From: Rhizobium mesoamericanum STM3625
Lineage (GTDB): Bacteria; Pseudomonadota; Alphaproteobacteria; Rhizobiales; Rhizobiaceae
Direction of reading: 5' to 3'
Length of the DNA stretch: 64,000 nt
Assembly (NCBI RefSeq): GCF_000312665.1
Contig: NZ_HF536778.1
Coordinates: forward strand, 308,427-372,426
The position numbers and the translations under genes were made by a program. Shown piece by piece: positions 29,116 to 38,909 of this stretch. The stretch's first letter is position 1, and each line of letters begins with the position of its first letter. The notes under the pieces were generated by a model, which was not told where the DNA came from, searched no databases, and saw nothing but the letters and a program-made list of their open reading frames with translations.

Positions 29116-30087
29116 TTAGCTGGCCTTTCGTGTCGCAAAGCTGAGCGCCAGGACGAGAAAGATCAAGGTGCCCGTTCCAACCTGCTGCCAGTAAAAATTC
29201 AGGCCGCTCAAGAGCAGGCCGTTTGCGACGATAGCAAGCAGCAAAACGCCGAGTACGGTCCCCACGATATTGGGGCGACCGTGGATATGGATGGTTGTCC
29301 CTATGAATGCGGCGCCAACGGAATTGAGCAAAAATGCGTTGCCTGAATTGGGTACGTAGACTGTCACGGTCGAGGTCAGGACCAGGCCTGCCACCGCTGC
29401 GATGACGCCGATCAGGACATAGGTTCCTGCAAGAATGAGGCGCAGCGGCAGCCCGGAATAGCGCACAATATCGGCTTGCACGCCTGCGGCAACGACCGCG
29501 CGGCCGAACCGGCTCTGCGAAAGTAGGAAGGCGGCGGCCGCCGCCGTGGCGAGCGCGATGATCAGCGGCACCGGGGCACCGAGGATCGTGCCATGCCCGA
29601 TAGCACGGAAAGAACCCGGTATCGCATTTTGCGGGAGGTAGATCGGGTTGCCGCCATTGGTGAGCAGCTGCTGAATGCTGCGGCCGACAAAGAGCGTGCC
29701 AAGCGTCGCAAGAAAAGGCGAAAGGCCTGCCCAGGAAATAAGGATCGCGTTGAACACACCGACAAGCGCTCCCGCGGCAAGCCCGCCTAAGGCCGCAACA
29801 CCGACGGAATGGCCAGTCAGCACCAATGACACGAGAGCGAGGCTGGAAAAATCGATCGCCGCGCCGATCGACAGATCGATACCGCCGGAAGCCACGGCGA
29901 AGGTCATGGCGACGGCTACGATTGCCAGCAAGCTGAAATTGTTGGCAAGCAGGCTTGAAAGATTGCCAGCTGTCAGGAAGCTCGGCGCTAGCGAGGCAAA
30001 CAGCCAAAAGACGCAGATCAGCGCGATGATCAGAGCCGTTCGGCCGCCGAGCGCGACAACATTCCTGGAAAGAGATTTGGTCGCCAT
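29116..30087 (-). CDS. Sugar-type ABC transporter permease 2 (RbsC-like)
   Basis: 323 residues, about eight to ten hydrophobic helices. Contains the family segment VAVAMTFAVASGGIDLSIGA and SQSRFGRAVVAAGVQADIVR. ATG 30087 (MATKSLSRN) begins two bases after the stop of permease 1. Partner of permease 1 and the double ATPase at 31099; last gene of the importer operon. Confidence 0.9.
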   Translation of the reverse strand: MATKSLSRNVVALGGRTALIIALICVFWLFASLAPSFLTAGNLSSLLANNFSLLAIVAVAMTFAVASGGIDLSIGAAIDFSSLALVSLVLTGHSVGVAALGGLAAGALVGVFNAILISWAGLSPFLATLGTLFVGRSIQQLLTNGGNPIYLPQNAIPGSFRAIGHGTILGAPVPLIIALATAAAAAFLLSQSRFGRAVVAAGVQADIVRYSGLPLRLILAGTYVLIGVIAAVAGLVLTSTVTVYVPNSGNAFLLNSVGAAFIGTTIHIHGRPNIVGTVLGVLLLAIVANGLLLSGLNFYWQQVGTGTLIFLVLALSFATRKAS

Positions 30088-30089
30088 GG

Positions 30090-31109
30090 TCAAACGTCCC
30101 TGCGAATAAGTGTCGTAACCGATACGGTCAGCAGGATCAGTACACCCTGGACGCCGCTGACCAGCGTGCTGGAGAGATTGAGGAGCTGAAAGCCGTTGAG
30201 AAGAACACCGACGAACAAAGCCGATAGCAGGGTGCCGCCGACGGTCGGAACAAGTCGGCGGGAAAACACCGATCCGAGCAGCGCGGTGACGACCACAGGC
30301 AGGAGCATCTCGCCCGAACCCGTGCTTGAGCCACTGAGATATGCTGTATTGAGGATGCCGGCGAGACCACCACAAAGACCGCTGATCAGGAAGGCTGCGG
30401 CGAGATAGGCCTTCACCGGAATGCCTGCGGAGCGCGCGGCTTCCGGAAATTCACCAACCGCATAAAGTCGCAGCCCATAACGCGTGCGCTGTACGAGAAG
30501 AGACATCGCCAGAAAAAAGGCAATCAGCACATAGCCAAGCACCGGGATACCTAAAGGCCCCTGGGAGGAAAGGGCTGTGAGCACATCGCTGGAGGCAGGA
30601 ATGACCGTGTTTTCGCTCAGCACAAGCTCGAGCCCGGCAATGACATTCATGACCGCCAGCGTCGCCAAAAGAGGCACGATGCCAATCCCGGCCACCGCAA
30701 TCGCGTTTACCGCGCCGACCGCAAGGCCGGAACCGAGCGCCGCGATCACGGCGGCGCCGTCACCGTAGCCTGCCTGTATCAAGCTCGCGTAAATGGCTGC
30801 ACTAAGACCCATGTTGGCGGCGAGCGAAAGATCGATGCCGCCGGTCACGACATTCGGACCTCCCGCTATCACGACGACCGTGAGGCCTATCGCCAGAACC
30901 CCGGTGATTGCCGTCTGCCCCAGGATGTTGCCGATGTTGAACACCGAAAGGAAGAAGGGCGCCGAAACGGAGAATATGACGAGGATCGACAGAAAGGTTA
31001 TCAAGGCGCCATAACGCAGCAAAGTGGTAGCGAGCCCGGTCTTTTGCTGAGGCGTCTCCGGTTCCGCTCCGGAAACGGGAGCCGCGTAGCGTTCGATATC
31101 AATTGACAT
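30090..31109 (-). CDS. Sugar-type ABC transporter permease 1 (RbsC-like)
   Basis: 339-residue BPD_transp_2 permease. Membrane segments include LITFLSILVIFSVSAPFFLS. Family motifs are IGLTVVVIAGGPNVVTGGIDL and TRYGLRLYAVGEFPEAARSAG. Its start overlaps the end of the ATPase gene by 11 bases. With permease 2 it likely makes a heterodimeric channel. Confidence 0.9.
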   Translation of the reverse strand: MSIDIERYAAPVSGAEPETPQQKTGLATTLLRYGALITFLSILVIFSVSAPFFLSVFNIGNILGQTAITGVLAIGLTVVVIAGGPNVVTGGIDLSLAANMGLSAAIYASLIQAGYGDGAAVIAALGSGLAVGAVNAIAVAGIGIVPLLATLAVMNVIAGLELVLSENTVIPASSDVLTALSSQGPLGIPVLGYVLIAFFLAMSLLVQRTRYGLRLYAVGEFPEAARSAGIPVKAYLAAAFLISGLCGGLAGILNTAYLSGSSTGSGEMLLPVVVTALLGSVFSRRLVPTVGGTLLSALFVGVLLNGFQLLNLSSTLVSGVQGVLILLTVSVTTLIRRDV

Positions 31110-32643
31110 GACGCAACCTTTCCCGAGCGCCGGTGGCCTCGGCCAATATGTCGTTTGCCGTGGTGTGGCTGGATTGAAGCTCGCGCGTGACGCGCCCGCG
31201 GAACATCACGAGGACCCGATCCGTCATGCCGACGAGTTCATCGAGATCGGTGGAGAGAAGGATGACGCTTGCTCCGCTCGAAACGAGGCCGGCGATCAGT
31301 GCATAGATCTCGGCTTTTGCGCCGATATCGACGCCCACTGTGGGTTCGTCCAGCAGATAAAGGTCGGTGTCGCGAGCCAGCCATTTCGCTATCGCCACCT
31401 TCTGCTGATTGCCGCCAGAAAGTGACCGGACTAACGCCTCTCGCCCATCAGCCTTGATCTGAAGCTTTCGGACGAGTTTATCCGTCTCCCCTGCTTCAGC
31501 CTTCCTGTCGAGCCGGCCGAACCGCAAGAATCGGCCGAGGCTGGCGATGGTCACGTTTTCTCTCACACTCATATCGAGTGCCACCCCGTGGCGACGACGA
31601 TCCTCCGGGACCAGGGCAAATCTTGCCTTGGCCGCGTCTCGCGGCGAGGCAAGTCCGACGTTACGATCTTCGTGGACAATTGTCCCCGATGTTGCGCGTT
31701 CCAGCCCAAAGAGGACACGCATCAGGTCCTTGGCACCCGATCCTAGGAGCCCGGTGATTCCGAGCACCTCACCGCGGCGCAAGCTGAAGGAAACCGGCTC
31801 GAACTTGCCTGTCACCGCCAGGTCTTGCACGCAAAGAAGGTCCTGGCCGAGGCGCACCTGACGAGCGGGAAAGAGATCACCTGTCTCGCGCGCTATCATC
31901 AACTGCCCGATTTCCTCGGCAGAGGTTTCGGACAGGGCAAGCGTCGCAACATCACGGCCATTTCTCAAAATCGTGACGGTCTGGCAGATTTCTTCGATTT
32001 CTCTGAGGTAATGAGAGATGTACAAGATTGTGACGCCTTCGCCGGCGAGCCGCCGGATCAGCCGAAACAAAATATCGGCCTCCTGGCGCACGAGCGCTGC
32101 TGTTGGCTCATCGAAAACGAGAAGCTTGGGCTTGCGGATCAATGCACGAGTGATCTGGATGATTTGCTTTTCCGCCGTGGTCAGCTCCGAGATCAGCACG
32201 TTCGGAGGCAGTTCGATCTCGAAATAGAACTTGAGCAATCGCGCAGCTTCATGTCGCATGCGCCGACGATCGAGAAAGGGTGTTGCCCCAAGGCTTGGTT
32301 CGTCACCGAAGAAAAGCGCTTCCCCGACAGTGAAGCTTGGCGGCAGGAGCCGATCCTGGTGGATAAAATGGATGCCAAGTTCTTCCGCAAGCTTCGGGGT
32401 CAACCGGGTGTGTGTCGTGCCATCGATCTCTATTGCGCCATCGTCTGGCTGGTGGAGACCGGCGAGGACCTTGATCAGTGTGGATTTGCCAGCTCCGTTT
32501 TGGCCGACCAACCCGTGCACTGTTCCCCTTTTTACAGTCAGTCCCGCGCCATCAAGAGCGCGCGCTCCGCCGAAGGTCTTGACGATCTGGCTCAGCTTGA
32601 GAATGTTGGCAGAGTCAGTTTCCGCTCTGATAATTTGGCTCAT
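31099..32643 (-). CDS. Sugar-type ABC transporter double ATPase (RbsA-like)
   Basis: 514 residues with two tandem ABC domains. Domain 1: Walker A GLVGQNGAGKST, signature-like ELTTAEKQIIQITRAL, Walker B LLVFDEPTAAL. Domain 2: a degenerate Walker A (GITGLLGSGAKDLMR), a good signature LSGGNQQKVAIAKWLA and Walker B LYLLDEPTVGVD. Degenerate second Walker A is normal in this family. ATG 32643 (MSQIIRAE) is preferred over an upstream ATG without conserved residues. Confidence 0.92.
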   Translation of the reverse strand: MSQIIRAETDSANILKLSQIVKTFGGARALDGAGLTVKRGTVHGLVGQNGAGKSTLIKVLAGLHQPDDGAIEIDGTTHTRLTPKLAEELGIHFIHQDRLLPPSFTVGEALFFGDEPSLGATPFLDRRRMRHEAARLLKFYFEIELPPNVLISELTTAEKQIIQITRALIRKPKLLVFDEPTAALVRQEADILFRLIRRLAGEGVTILYISHYLREIEEICQTVTILRNGRDVATLALSETSAEEIGQLMIARETGDLFPARQVRLGQDLLCVQDLAVTGKFEPVSFSLRRGEVLGITGLLGSGAKDLMRVLFGLERATSGTIVHEDRNVGLASPRDAAKARFALVPEDRRRHGVALDMSVRENVTIASLGRFLRFGRLDRKAEAGETDKLVRKLQIKADGREALVRSLSGGNQQKVAIAKWLARDTDLYLLDEPTVGVDIGAKAEIYALIAGLVSSGASVILLSTDLDELVGMTDRVLVMFRGRVTRELQSSHTTANDILAEATGARERLRHVN

Positions 32644-32708
32644 ATTGCTGCTCCAAACGCTGAACGATGGCCGCGCCTTCGAACAGAGGCGCGGCCTGGC
32701 CACTAAAG

Positions 32709-33719
32709 TCAGCCGATGCCAAGCTTTTTGGTGACCTCGCCGACATTCGCCTTATTGGCGAGAAGGGCCGGCACGTAGGTTTCGTGTGGCAGTTTTTCGC
32801 CAGAAAGCAGGCGGGCAACGTTGCGAATGGCGGTGCGCCCGAGTTCTGCTGGTTGCTGTGCAACGTCGGCTGCGGCTGGAGATTTGGGGTCGGCAACCAG
32901 CTGGAGGACTTCCGGGCTGCCATCGACGCCATAAGTCTTGATCTCGGTTCGCCCAGCAGCCACAAGAGCCTGCGTTGCGCCAAGCTGCGGCACATCCCAG
33001 GCCGACCAGATCGCTTTGATCGAACCTTTATTCGGATAGCGATTGAGGATCGCGGTGACCTGGGTAAAGGCATCTTGGACGGTATTAGGGATGACATCGC
33101 GCAGTTCCGGCTTGATAATCTCCACCTTGGGGAAGTATTTGACGACGTTTACGAGCTGATCGTAACGGATCGCGCAAGGCGTGACGCCGTAGAAGCCGTT
33201 GAACACGACGATCTTGCCTTCGCCGCCGATATCGGACACGAGCTGCAGGGCGAGGTCCTTGCCGAGACCCCAGTTATCCGAGGTCGAGTTGTTCAGTGAA
33301 TAGGTGGAGCCGACGTCGATGGTCAAAACCGGTATGCCTGCATCGCCGGCCTTCTTGAGCCAGGGGTCGATGACCGTCAGCGTTCCAAGAAGCTGGACAA
33401 TGGCGTCCGGATTCTGCCCGATAAGGGTCTGGAGCTGCGAAACGAGTTTGCCGTCGTTGCGCCCAGCATCCACGGCGATTGGCTCACCACCCAGCCGCTT
33501 TACCTCCTCGATCTGGGCATTGTAGGCCTGGAGGTCGAAAAAGTGGTCAGTGCCGGCGGCGCTGATGCCGATACGCTTGCCTTTGAGCGGCAGGTCTTCG
33601 TCAGCCAGTGTCGGACGAATCCCGACCGCTGCGGCACCGGCGGCCGCTGCGCCCGCCAGTGCGGTAAACTTCAGAAGGTCGCGGCGACCTAGACCTGAGC
33701 CGAATTTTTCAGTCATCAT
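32709..33719 (-). CDS. Periplasmic sugar-type binding protein A, Tat signal
   Basis: 336 residues. The N-terminus has a twin-arginine signal (GRRDLLKFTALAGAAAAG) followed by an Ala-rich stretch, then a periplasmic-binding-protein type 1 fold (KRIGISAAGTDHFFDLQAYN, NPDAIVQLLGT, SAWDVPQLGATQALVAAG). Close paralogue of the protein encoded at 33897-34904; the two align over their whole length. It feeds the RbsABC-like importer. Ligand unknown; the flavin enzymes upstream argue for an organosulfur or other non-sugar compound. Confidence 0.9.
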   Translation of the reverse strand: MMTEKFGSGLGRRDLLKFTALAGAAAAGAAAVGIRPTLADEDLPLKGKRIGISAAGTDHFFDLQAYNAQIEEVKRLGGEPIAVDAGRNDGKLVSQLQTLIGQNPDAIVQLLGTLTVIDPWLKKAGDAGIPVLTIDVGSTYSLNNSTSDNWGLGKDLALQLVSDIGGEGKIVVFNGFYGVTPCAIRYDQLVNVVKYFPKVEIIKPELRDVIPNTVQDAFTQVTAILNRYPNKGSIKAIWSAWDVPQLGATQALVAAGRTEIKTYGVDGSPEVLQLVADPKSPAAADVAQQPAELGRTAIRNVARLLSGEKLPHETYVPALLANKANVGEVTKKLGIG

Positions 33720-33896
33720 TTACTTCCTTTGATTGTGGGTTGCTTTGGCTGTTGGGGATGCGAGGCGGAGATCGTGGCAGTTGCAGCTAGCAAGGCCACC
33801 ATCGTTGTCTCGCAGCTTCAAAAACGACGGGCTGTCGATCGTTAAGAGACAAGACGACATATTGCGGAAGCACTGGAATACCGTCTCAGCCCCGAC

Positions 33897-34904
33897 TTAA
33901 TGCAGGCCGAGTTTCTCGATGACTTCTTTGACGTTGTCCTTGGTCGCAAGTATGGACGCAACATAGGTCTCCCGCGGCAAGGTCTCGCCGGCCAGGACAC
34001 GGGCGACATTGCGGACCGCGGTGCGCCCAAGTTCGGCCGGCTGCTGGACGACATTGGCGACAGCAGGGGAGTTTGGATCGGCGAGCAGTTGCAAGGCTTC
34101 GGGGCTGCCGTCGATGCTGTATGTTTTGATATCCGTGCGGCCGGCAGCCACGAGAGCCTGTGTGGCTCCCACTTGAGGGATATCCCAGGCCGACCAGATC
34201 GCCTTGATCGAGCTTTTTTCCGGGTAGCGGTTTACGATGGCGGTGATCTGGGTGAAGGCATCTTGAACGGTATTGGGGATAACGTCGCGTAGCTCCGGCT
34301 TGATGATCTCCACCTTCGGGAAATACTTGATCACATTCACCAGCTGATCGTAGCGGATCGCGCAGGGCGTGACCCCATAGAAGCCGTTGAAGACCACGAT
34401 CTTGCCCTCGCCGCCAATGTCCGAGACCAGCTGCAGAGCGAGGTTTTTGCCGATTTCCCAATTGTCGGATGCCGTGTTGTTAAGCGAGTTCGTCGATCCG
34501 ACGTCCAAGGTCAGGACGGGGATGCCGGCATCACGCGCCTTCTTCAGCCATGGATCGATAACCGTGAGCGTGCCGAGCTGCTGGACAATGGCGTCGGGCT
34601 TCTGCGCGATCAGTGTCTGAAGCTGGGAGATGAGCTTGCCGTCGTTGCGCCCGGCATCAACGCCGATCGGAACGCCGCCGAGGCGCTTCACCTCCTCGAT
34701 CTGGGCGTTATAGGCCTGGAGATCGGCGTGGTGGTCTGTGCCCACGGTACTGATGCCGATGCGCTTGCCCTTAAGAGACAGCTCGCCGCTTGCCAGGCTG
34801 GGCCTGGCGCCGACCAAAGCGGCACCGGCGACCGTTGCGCTGGCAAGCGCGCCCAGTTTCAGGATTTCACGGCGGCCGAGACCGCGATCTGCACTTTCCA
34901 TCAT
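33897..34904 (-). CDS. Periplasmic sugar-type binding protein B, Tat signal (paralogue)
   Basis: 335 residues with the same architecture as protein A: Tat motif GRREILKLGALASATVAG, then KRIGISTVGTDHHADLQAYN. Differences include DHFFDLQ in A versus DHHADLQ in B and the C-terminal tail. The pair is a tandem duplication, possibly giving two ligand specificities to one importer. Confidence 0.9.
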   Translation of the reverse strand: MMESADRGLGRREILKLGALASATVAGAALVGARPSLASGELSLKGKRIGISTVGTDHHADLQAYNAQIEEVKRLGGVPIGVDAGRNDGKLISQLQTLIAQKPDAIVQQLGTLTVIDPWLKKARDAGIPVLTLDVGSTNSLNNTASDNWEIGKNLALQLVSDIGGEGKIVVFNGFYGVTPCAIRYDQLVNVIKYFPKVEIIKPELRDVIPNTVQDAFTQITAIVNRYPEKSSIKAIWSAWDIPQVGATQALVAAGRTDIKTYSIDGSPEALQLLADPNSPAVANVVQQPAELGRTAVRNVARVLAGETLPRETYVASILATKDNVKEVIEKLGLH

Positions 34905-35022
34905 GGATATCTCCTACAGTTGCGAAATTGCTGCCCGAGAGGCTCGGGAGGTGGAATGCACTTCACGCGTCCTGCAAAATATGCTTGCTGCAGGCCATGA
35001 GCGCGCATCCCCTTGACGGCGG

Positions 35023-36300
35023 TCAGGCCGCAGCGGAACTTTTGTCGACGTTGTCCGGGCTCTCTGCCGTTAATGCCGGTGCTTGCCCGATGCGCCACTG
35101 ACCGGGCGGCGGCGTTCCATTCACCGCGAAATCACCGACAATCCGGTCTTTGTAGATCCGGGGATTGTGTGACGATATCGTTCGGGCATTACGCCAGTGA
35201 CGGTCGAGGGCGGTGGACGATTTAGCTGCCGAGGCGCCCAGCGTGTCGAACAGGATTGTCGATGCCTCGAGAACAAGATTGGTCACCACGCCGAGGGCTT
35301 GTGATGTTTCCAGTTCGGCAACCGCGTTTGCGCGTTCCACCGCCTCGTCATTGCCCGCCAAATAGGCGACATGGGCGCGTTCTTGGGCCGCCGCAACCTG
35401 CAACACGATTGCAGTGGTGGCGTAGGCATTGGAGCGAATGCGGCCAACGACCTGGAGCACCTGTGGATCCTGGCTCGATCGGGGACCGGCAGCGTGCGAA
35501 AATTGGCGTATTCGCGCCGAAACCGCAGCGGCCGTCTCAATGGCGATAGCGCGGCCTATCCCGGCCAAGGTCGCCAGATGAACAGTCTGGTAGAACGCAG
35601 GGCTGTAGCCAAACTTCGTGTCGTCGACCACGACGTCAAGGGGATCTACGCTCGCCTCGGAAAATGTCGTGGTTCCGCTTGCCGTCAGCCTCTGGCCGAA
35701 CCCGTCCCAGTCGTCGACAACGCGCACACCCGGGTCGTCGCGCCGGACGAGCACGGTGACGCCCTCGCCTTCCAGGCCTGTCGCGCCGACATCGATCCAA
35801 TCGGCAAAAAGCGAACCGGTCGTGTAATATTTCTCGCCATTGAGCACGAGGCCATCGCCTTTGCGAGCGATATGGGTTGCAAAAGTGCCTTGTTTCGCAT
35901 CGCCAATTTCCGTCCAGGCGTTGCCAGCAATCTCACCGTTAGAAATGCGCTCAGCCCAACGTCTACGGAAAGCGCTCGGAACGGTGTTGACGACGTTTTC
36001 CACAAAACCAAAGTGGCCGCGCAGTGCTTGTGTTATGTTTGAGTCGGCGGCCGAAAGTTCGATCAAGAGATTGAAGAACTCCGGCAGCGTCGCTCCAAGT
36101 CCACCTTCGCCCTCCGGCAGGCGAAGTGCACCGAAGCCCGCACGTTTTAGCGACGCGATCTGGGCATCAGGAAGGATGCGGTTGAACTCGCGAGCGACAG
36201 CCCCTTTACTGATCTCCTCGAAAAGTGGACGAAATTTCTTGGCGAAGTCCTCGTAGCGGGCGCTCGGCCCCGCTCCCCAAGCTTGATCAACCTGTGACAT
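35023..36300 (-). CDS. Acyl-CoA-dehydrogenase-fold flavin monooxygenase (DszC/SfnB-like)
   Basis: 425 residues of the acyl-CoA dehydrogenase superfamily in the branch that holds DszC (dibenzothiophene monooxygenase) and SfnB. Seen: LRLPEGEGGLGATLPEFFNL, EIAGNAWTEIGDAKQGTF, GLVLNGEKYYTTGSLFADWI and the C-terminal RHWRNARTISSHNPRIYKDR where DszC-type enzymes end. Such enzymes use reduced FMN and oxygen. The LLM-type monooxygenase gene lies 33 bases upstream. Sulfur-compound oxidation is inferred, not shown. Confidence 0.87.
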   Translation of the reverse strand: MSQVDQAWGAGPSARYEDFAKKFRPLFEEISKGAVAREFNRILPDAQIASLKRAGFGALRLPEGEGGLGATLPEFFNLLIELSAADSNITQALRGHFGFVENVVNTVPSAFRRRWAERISNGEIAGNAWTEIGDAKQGTFATHIARKGDGLVLNGEKYYTTGSLFADWIDVGATGLEGEGVTVLVRRDDPGVRVVDDWDGFGQRLTASGTTTFSEASVDPLDVVVDDTKFGYSPAFYQTVHLATLAGIGRAIAIETAAAVSARIRQFSHAAGPRSSQDPQVLQVVGRIRSNAYATTAIVLQVAAAQERAHVAYLAGNDEAVERANAVAELETSQALGVVTNLVLEASTILFDTLGASAAKSSTALDRHWRNARTISSHNPRIYKDRIVGDFAVNGTPPPGQWRIGQAPALTAESPDNVDKSSAAA

Positions 36301-36333
36301 GATGCACCTAATGTTAAGAGGCTGTGGCAGCGA

Positions 36334-37752
36334 TTACGCGCCAATCGTTTTCAGCTGGGGCGTCAGGGCCGCGGCTTCGCGGCGCTTAACCGCCTCGATA
36401 TCCCGATACGCGTTGGCCGGATGGGTGGCTGGCAGATAGGGACCGTTGCCGAACAACTTCTCGCGAAGCGTTCCGGCGCGGTAGGCTGTCGGATAGGCGC
36501 CGCGTTTTTGAAGTTGTGGCACAACGTGCTCGACGACATCTTCGAAGCTGCCGGGCGTCACCGCATAGGCGATGTTGAAACCATCGACGCCGGTTTCAGC
36601 CACCCATTCTTGCAGAATATCGGCAATCTGTTCGCCCGAGCCAACAAAGACCGGCCCCATTCCCCCGATGCCACCGAATTTCGCTAGTTCATCGATGGTC
36701 CAGAATTTGTCACCGCCGGCAATGTGCTCGACGAAGGAATGGATCGCGTTTGTTTCAATTCGCTCGACGACATCGGTGGGCGGATACTGACCAAAATCGA
36801 TCCCGCTCCAACCAGACATGAAGACGAGAGAACCGTCGTACGAAACGTACTTCTTGTAGTCCTCCAACTTGGCCTGCGCCTTTGCCTCGGTCTCATCTGT
36901 TATGATGGTGATCAGCGTGTAGATGAACACCTTCTTCGGATCGCGCCCGGCGGCCACGATACGCTCGCGGATATCGGCGACATAGCCCTGCAGGACAGAT
37001 TTTGTCGGCGCCGCGACGAAGATGCATTCGGCATGGCTGGCGGCAAAAGCCTTGCCGGGACCGGAGGCACCAGCCTGATAGAGTACCGGCGTTCTCTGCG
37101 GGGAGGGCTCCGACAGCTGGTAGCCGGGAACATCGAAATATTTGCCCTTGTGCCCGATTTCATGGACCTTCCTAGGGTCTGTGAACATGCGGCGATCCCG
37201 ATCCCGCACCACGGCCCCTTCTTCCCACGACCCCTCAAGCAACTTGTAGAGCACCTCTACATATTCGCTCGCGATCTCGTAGCGGTTGTCATGACGTTTC
37301 AGCCCTGCCTGGCCGATATTCTTCGCGCCGCTTTCCAAATAGGAAGTGACTATGTTCCAGCCAACCCTGCCTTTGCTGTGGTGATCGGCCGTCGCAAGTC
37401 TGCGAGCGAAGGTATAGGGATGTTCGAATGAAGTGGACGCCGTGATGCCAATGCCGAGATGCTCAGTAGCCAGCGCGATGGGCGCAGCCAGCTGCAGGGG
37501 GTCGTTGACCGGGATTTGTGCCGCCTGGTGAATGGCGTGGTAGTTGGAGCCTTTGTACACGTCATAATAGCCGATCACGTCGGCAATGAAGATGCCATCA
37601 AACACGCCGCGTTCCAGAGTGCGAGCCAAAGCCTGCCAGTATTCCAGATCCTTATAGGTCCACGATCTATCGTCCGGATGGGCCCACAAGCCAGGGGATT
37701 GGTGGCCGACGCAGTTCATATCGAAGGCGTTGAAACGGATCTGTCCAGTCAT
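36334..37752 (-). CDS. LLM-class flavin monooxygenase (NtaA/SnaA/DszA type)
   Basis: 472-residue bacterial-luciferase-like FMNH2-dependent monooxygenase of the NtaA/SnaA/DszA/SoxA subfamily. Visible: FNAFDMNCVGHQSPGLWAHP, FDGIFIADVIGYYDVYKG, STSFEHPYTFARRLATADHH, GRVGWNIVTSYLESGA. ATG 37752 has GAGGG upstream and matches the family start. It leads a minus-strand unit of two oxygenases, two binding proteins and an ABC importer. Needs a flavin reductase, none of which is encoded nearby. Confidence 0.9.
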   Translation of the reverse strand: MTGQIRFNAFDMNCVGHQSPGLWAHPDDRSWTYKDLEYWQALARTLERGVFDGIFIADVIGYYDVYKGSNYHAIHQAAQIPVNDPLQLAAPIALATEHLGIGITASTSFEHPYTFARRLATADHHSKGRVGWNIVTSYLESGAKNIGQAGLKRHDNRYEIASEYVEVLYKLLEGSWEEGAVVRDRDRRMFTDPRKVHEIGHKGKYFDVPGYQLSEPSPQRTPVLYQAGASGPGKAFAASHAECIFVAAPTKSVLQGYVADIRERIVAAGRDPKKVFIYTLITIITDETEAKAQAKLEDYKKYVSYDGSLVFMSGWSGIDFGQYPPTDVVERIETNAIHSFVEHIAGGDKFWTIDELAKFGGIGGMGPVFVGSGEQIADILQEWVAETGVDGFNIAYAVTPGSFEDVVEHVVPQLQKRGAYPTAYRAGTLREKLFGNGPYLPATHPANAYRDIEAVKRREAAALTPQLKTIGA

Positions 37753-38126
37753 GGTATCCCTCTTCATTCGAGAGACTAAACCTAACATCGCGCCGCGATA
37801 AATATAGATTATCTATGGTTTAACTAGATTGAAGAGCGGAAAATTTTTGCGTGCCTACTAGCAGACCGTAGACAATCTCCGCCGTAATACCCGAAGCACA
37901 GAGCAGCCACGACCGCGGCTGCAAGCGGATGCACTCCGAAATGCAAGTCACGAGCAGGAAGGTGATGACCACGCCTGCTGCCAAGGAACGAATTCGCCGA
38001 AAATTCCGCCGATGAACCGTGGCTGTCTCACTCGTTGCGAACTGGCATGCGCTTCCTGCGCGCCCTAGCCGCTGTCATGGTACGTGCGGATCTTGGCCTT
38101 CCGTAATTCTAGCTTCAGGATGCTCT
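37753..38126. other. Upstream region of the monooxygenase-importer operon
   Basis: No gene recognised in 374 bases. A/T-rich section ATAAATATAGATTATCTATGG at about 37799-37819 just upstream of the LLM start is the likely promoter area; it contains the short inverted repeat ATAGATTATCTAT. Confidence 0.45.
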
Positions 38127-38429
38127 CTAAGGTGCATCCCTGATCGGAAACATGCCTTCGCCGTAATGGTGAAGGCGCGTGTGATGTCGTCGGCACAACC
38201 ACCGCACCTTTAAAGGCTCCTCGTATTCATCATGATGGGCATCGACGGCTTCGACACCGCAGACTTCACAGGTTTGCTTCTCCAGCTCGCCCGCCTTTAC
38301 CGCTCGCTGCACAGCAAGGTGAGCATCGTATTTGCCCGGATTGGCACGACGCCAATTCGCTTGGCGGGTATCGGTTTTCAGCATCGCCGCATCCTGCCTT
38401 CCTACCTGTAAGGGCCTATTGGCCGCCAT
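38127..38429 (-). CDS. Small HNH/zinc-finger-like protein, phage-type
   Basis: About 100 residues. CEVCG, AHHDEYEEPLKVRWLC and RRHHTRLHH form a Cys/His cluster like small phage HNH or zinc-ribbon proteins, but the catalytic His-Asn-His triad is not fully evident. ATG 38429 overlaps the preceding HTH gene by 14 bases; an internal ATG (38384) may be the real start. Function unknown. Confidence 0.65.
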   Translation of the reverse strand: MAANRPLQVGRQDAAMLKTDTRQANWRRANPGKYDAHLAVQRAVKAGELEKQTCEVCGVEAVDAHHDEYEEPLKVRWLCRRHHTRLHHYGEGMFPIRDAP

Positions 38430-38622
38430 ATGGTTTTGTTACCCTCCTCAGTGGGGCCTCAAGACGCCGTTTGATTGCGCGTCGGTTTTTTTCCTGCTTG
38501 GCCAGGATCTGGCTGATCGTACTTTGGGAGACGCCGAATTCCTCGGCTAGGGCAGCAAGTGTCGCCCCTTCCCGCCTTTTGCGTTCAATCACAACATTCC
38601 GGCTGGCTTTCGATGCTGTCAT
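38416..38622 (-). CDS. Small helix-turn-helix protein
   Basis: 68 residues, basic. A clear HTH covers residues 20-42 (LAALAEEFGVSQSTISQIL). Probably binds DNA. It overlaps the HNH-like gene and is likely cotranscribed with it. Phage-type origin suspected. GGGGTGAT/AGG precedes ATG. Confidence 0.65.
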   Translation of the reverse strand: MTASKASRNVVIERKRREGATLAALAEEFGVSQSTISQILAKQEKNRRAIKRRLEAPLRRVTKPYGGQ

Positions 38623-38909
38623 CCTGCATCACCCCATGAAACGAACTGGCGCGTTCAGGCATACCACGGCGTAAATCGTTCTTCATTTGTTTTCCACCTC
38701 ATTCCACAGGCATGTCCTGCTCCGCCGCGACTTTGCCGCAGCGGGTATCGGCACATTCGTGTGACGATCCTTCGTGTGAACAGCGAGATCTCGCCGGTAC
38801 AGATGCGACATCTGGCGCAGGATCGTTTGTCTTAGAGGGGCCGAGGGCTTTGCCCTTGCTCCCTGCCCTGCTGCGTTCGCCCGCCCCTGCCATCCTTTTC
38901 CGTCAGCAA

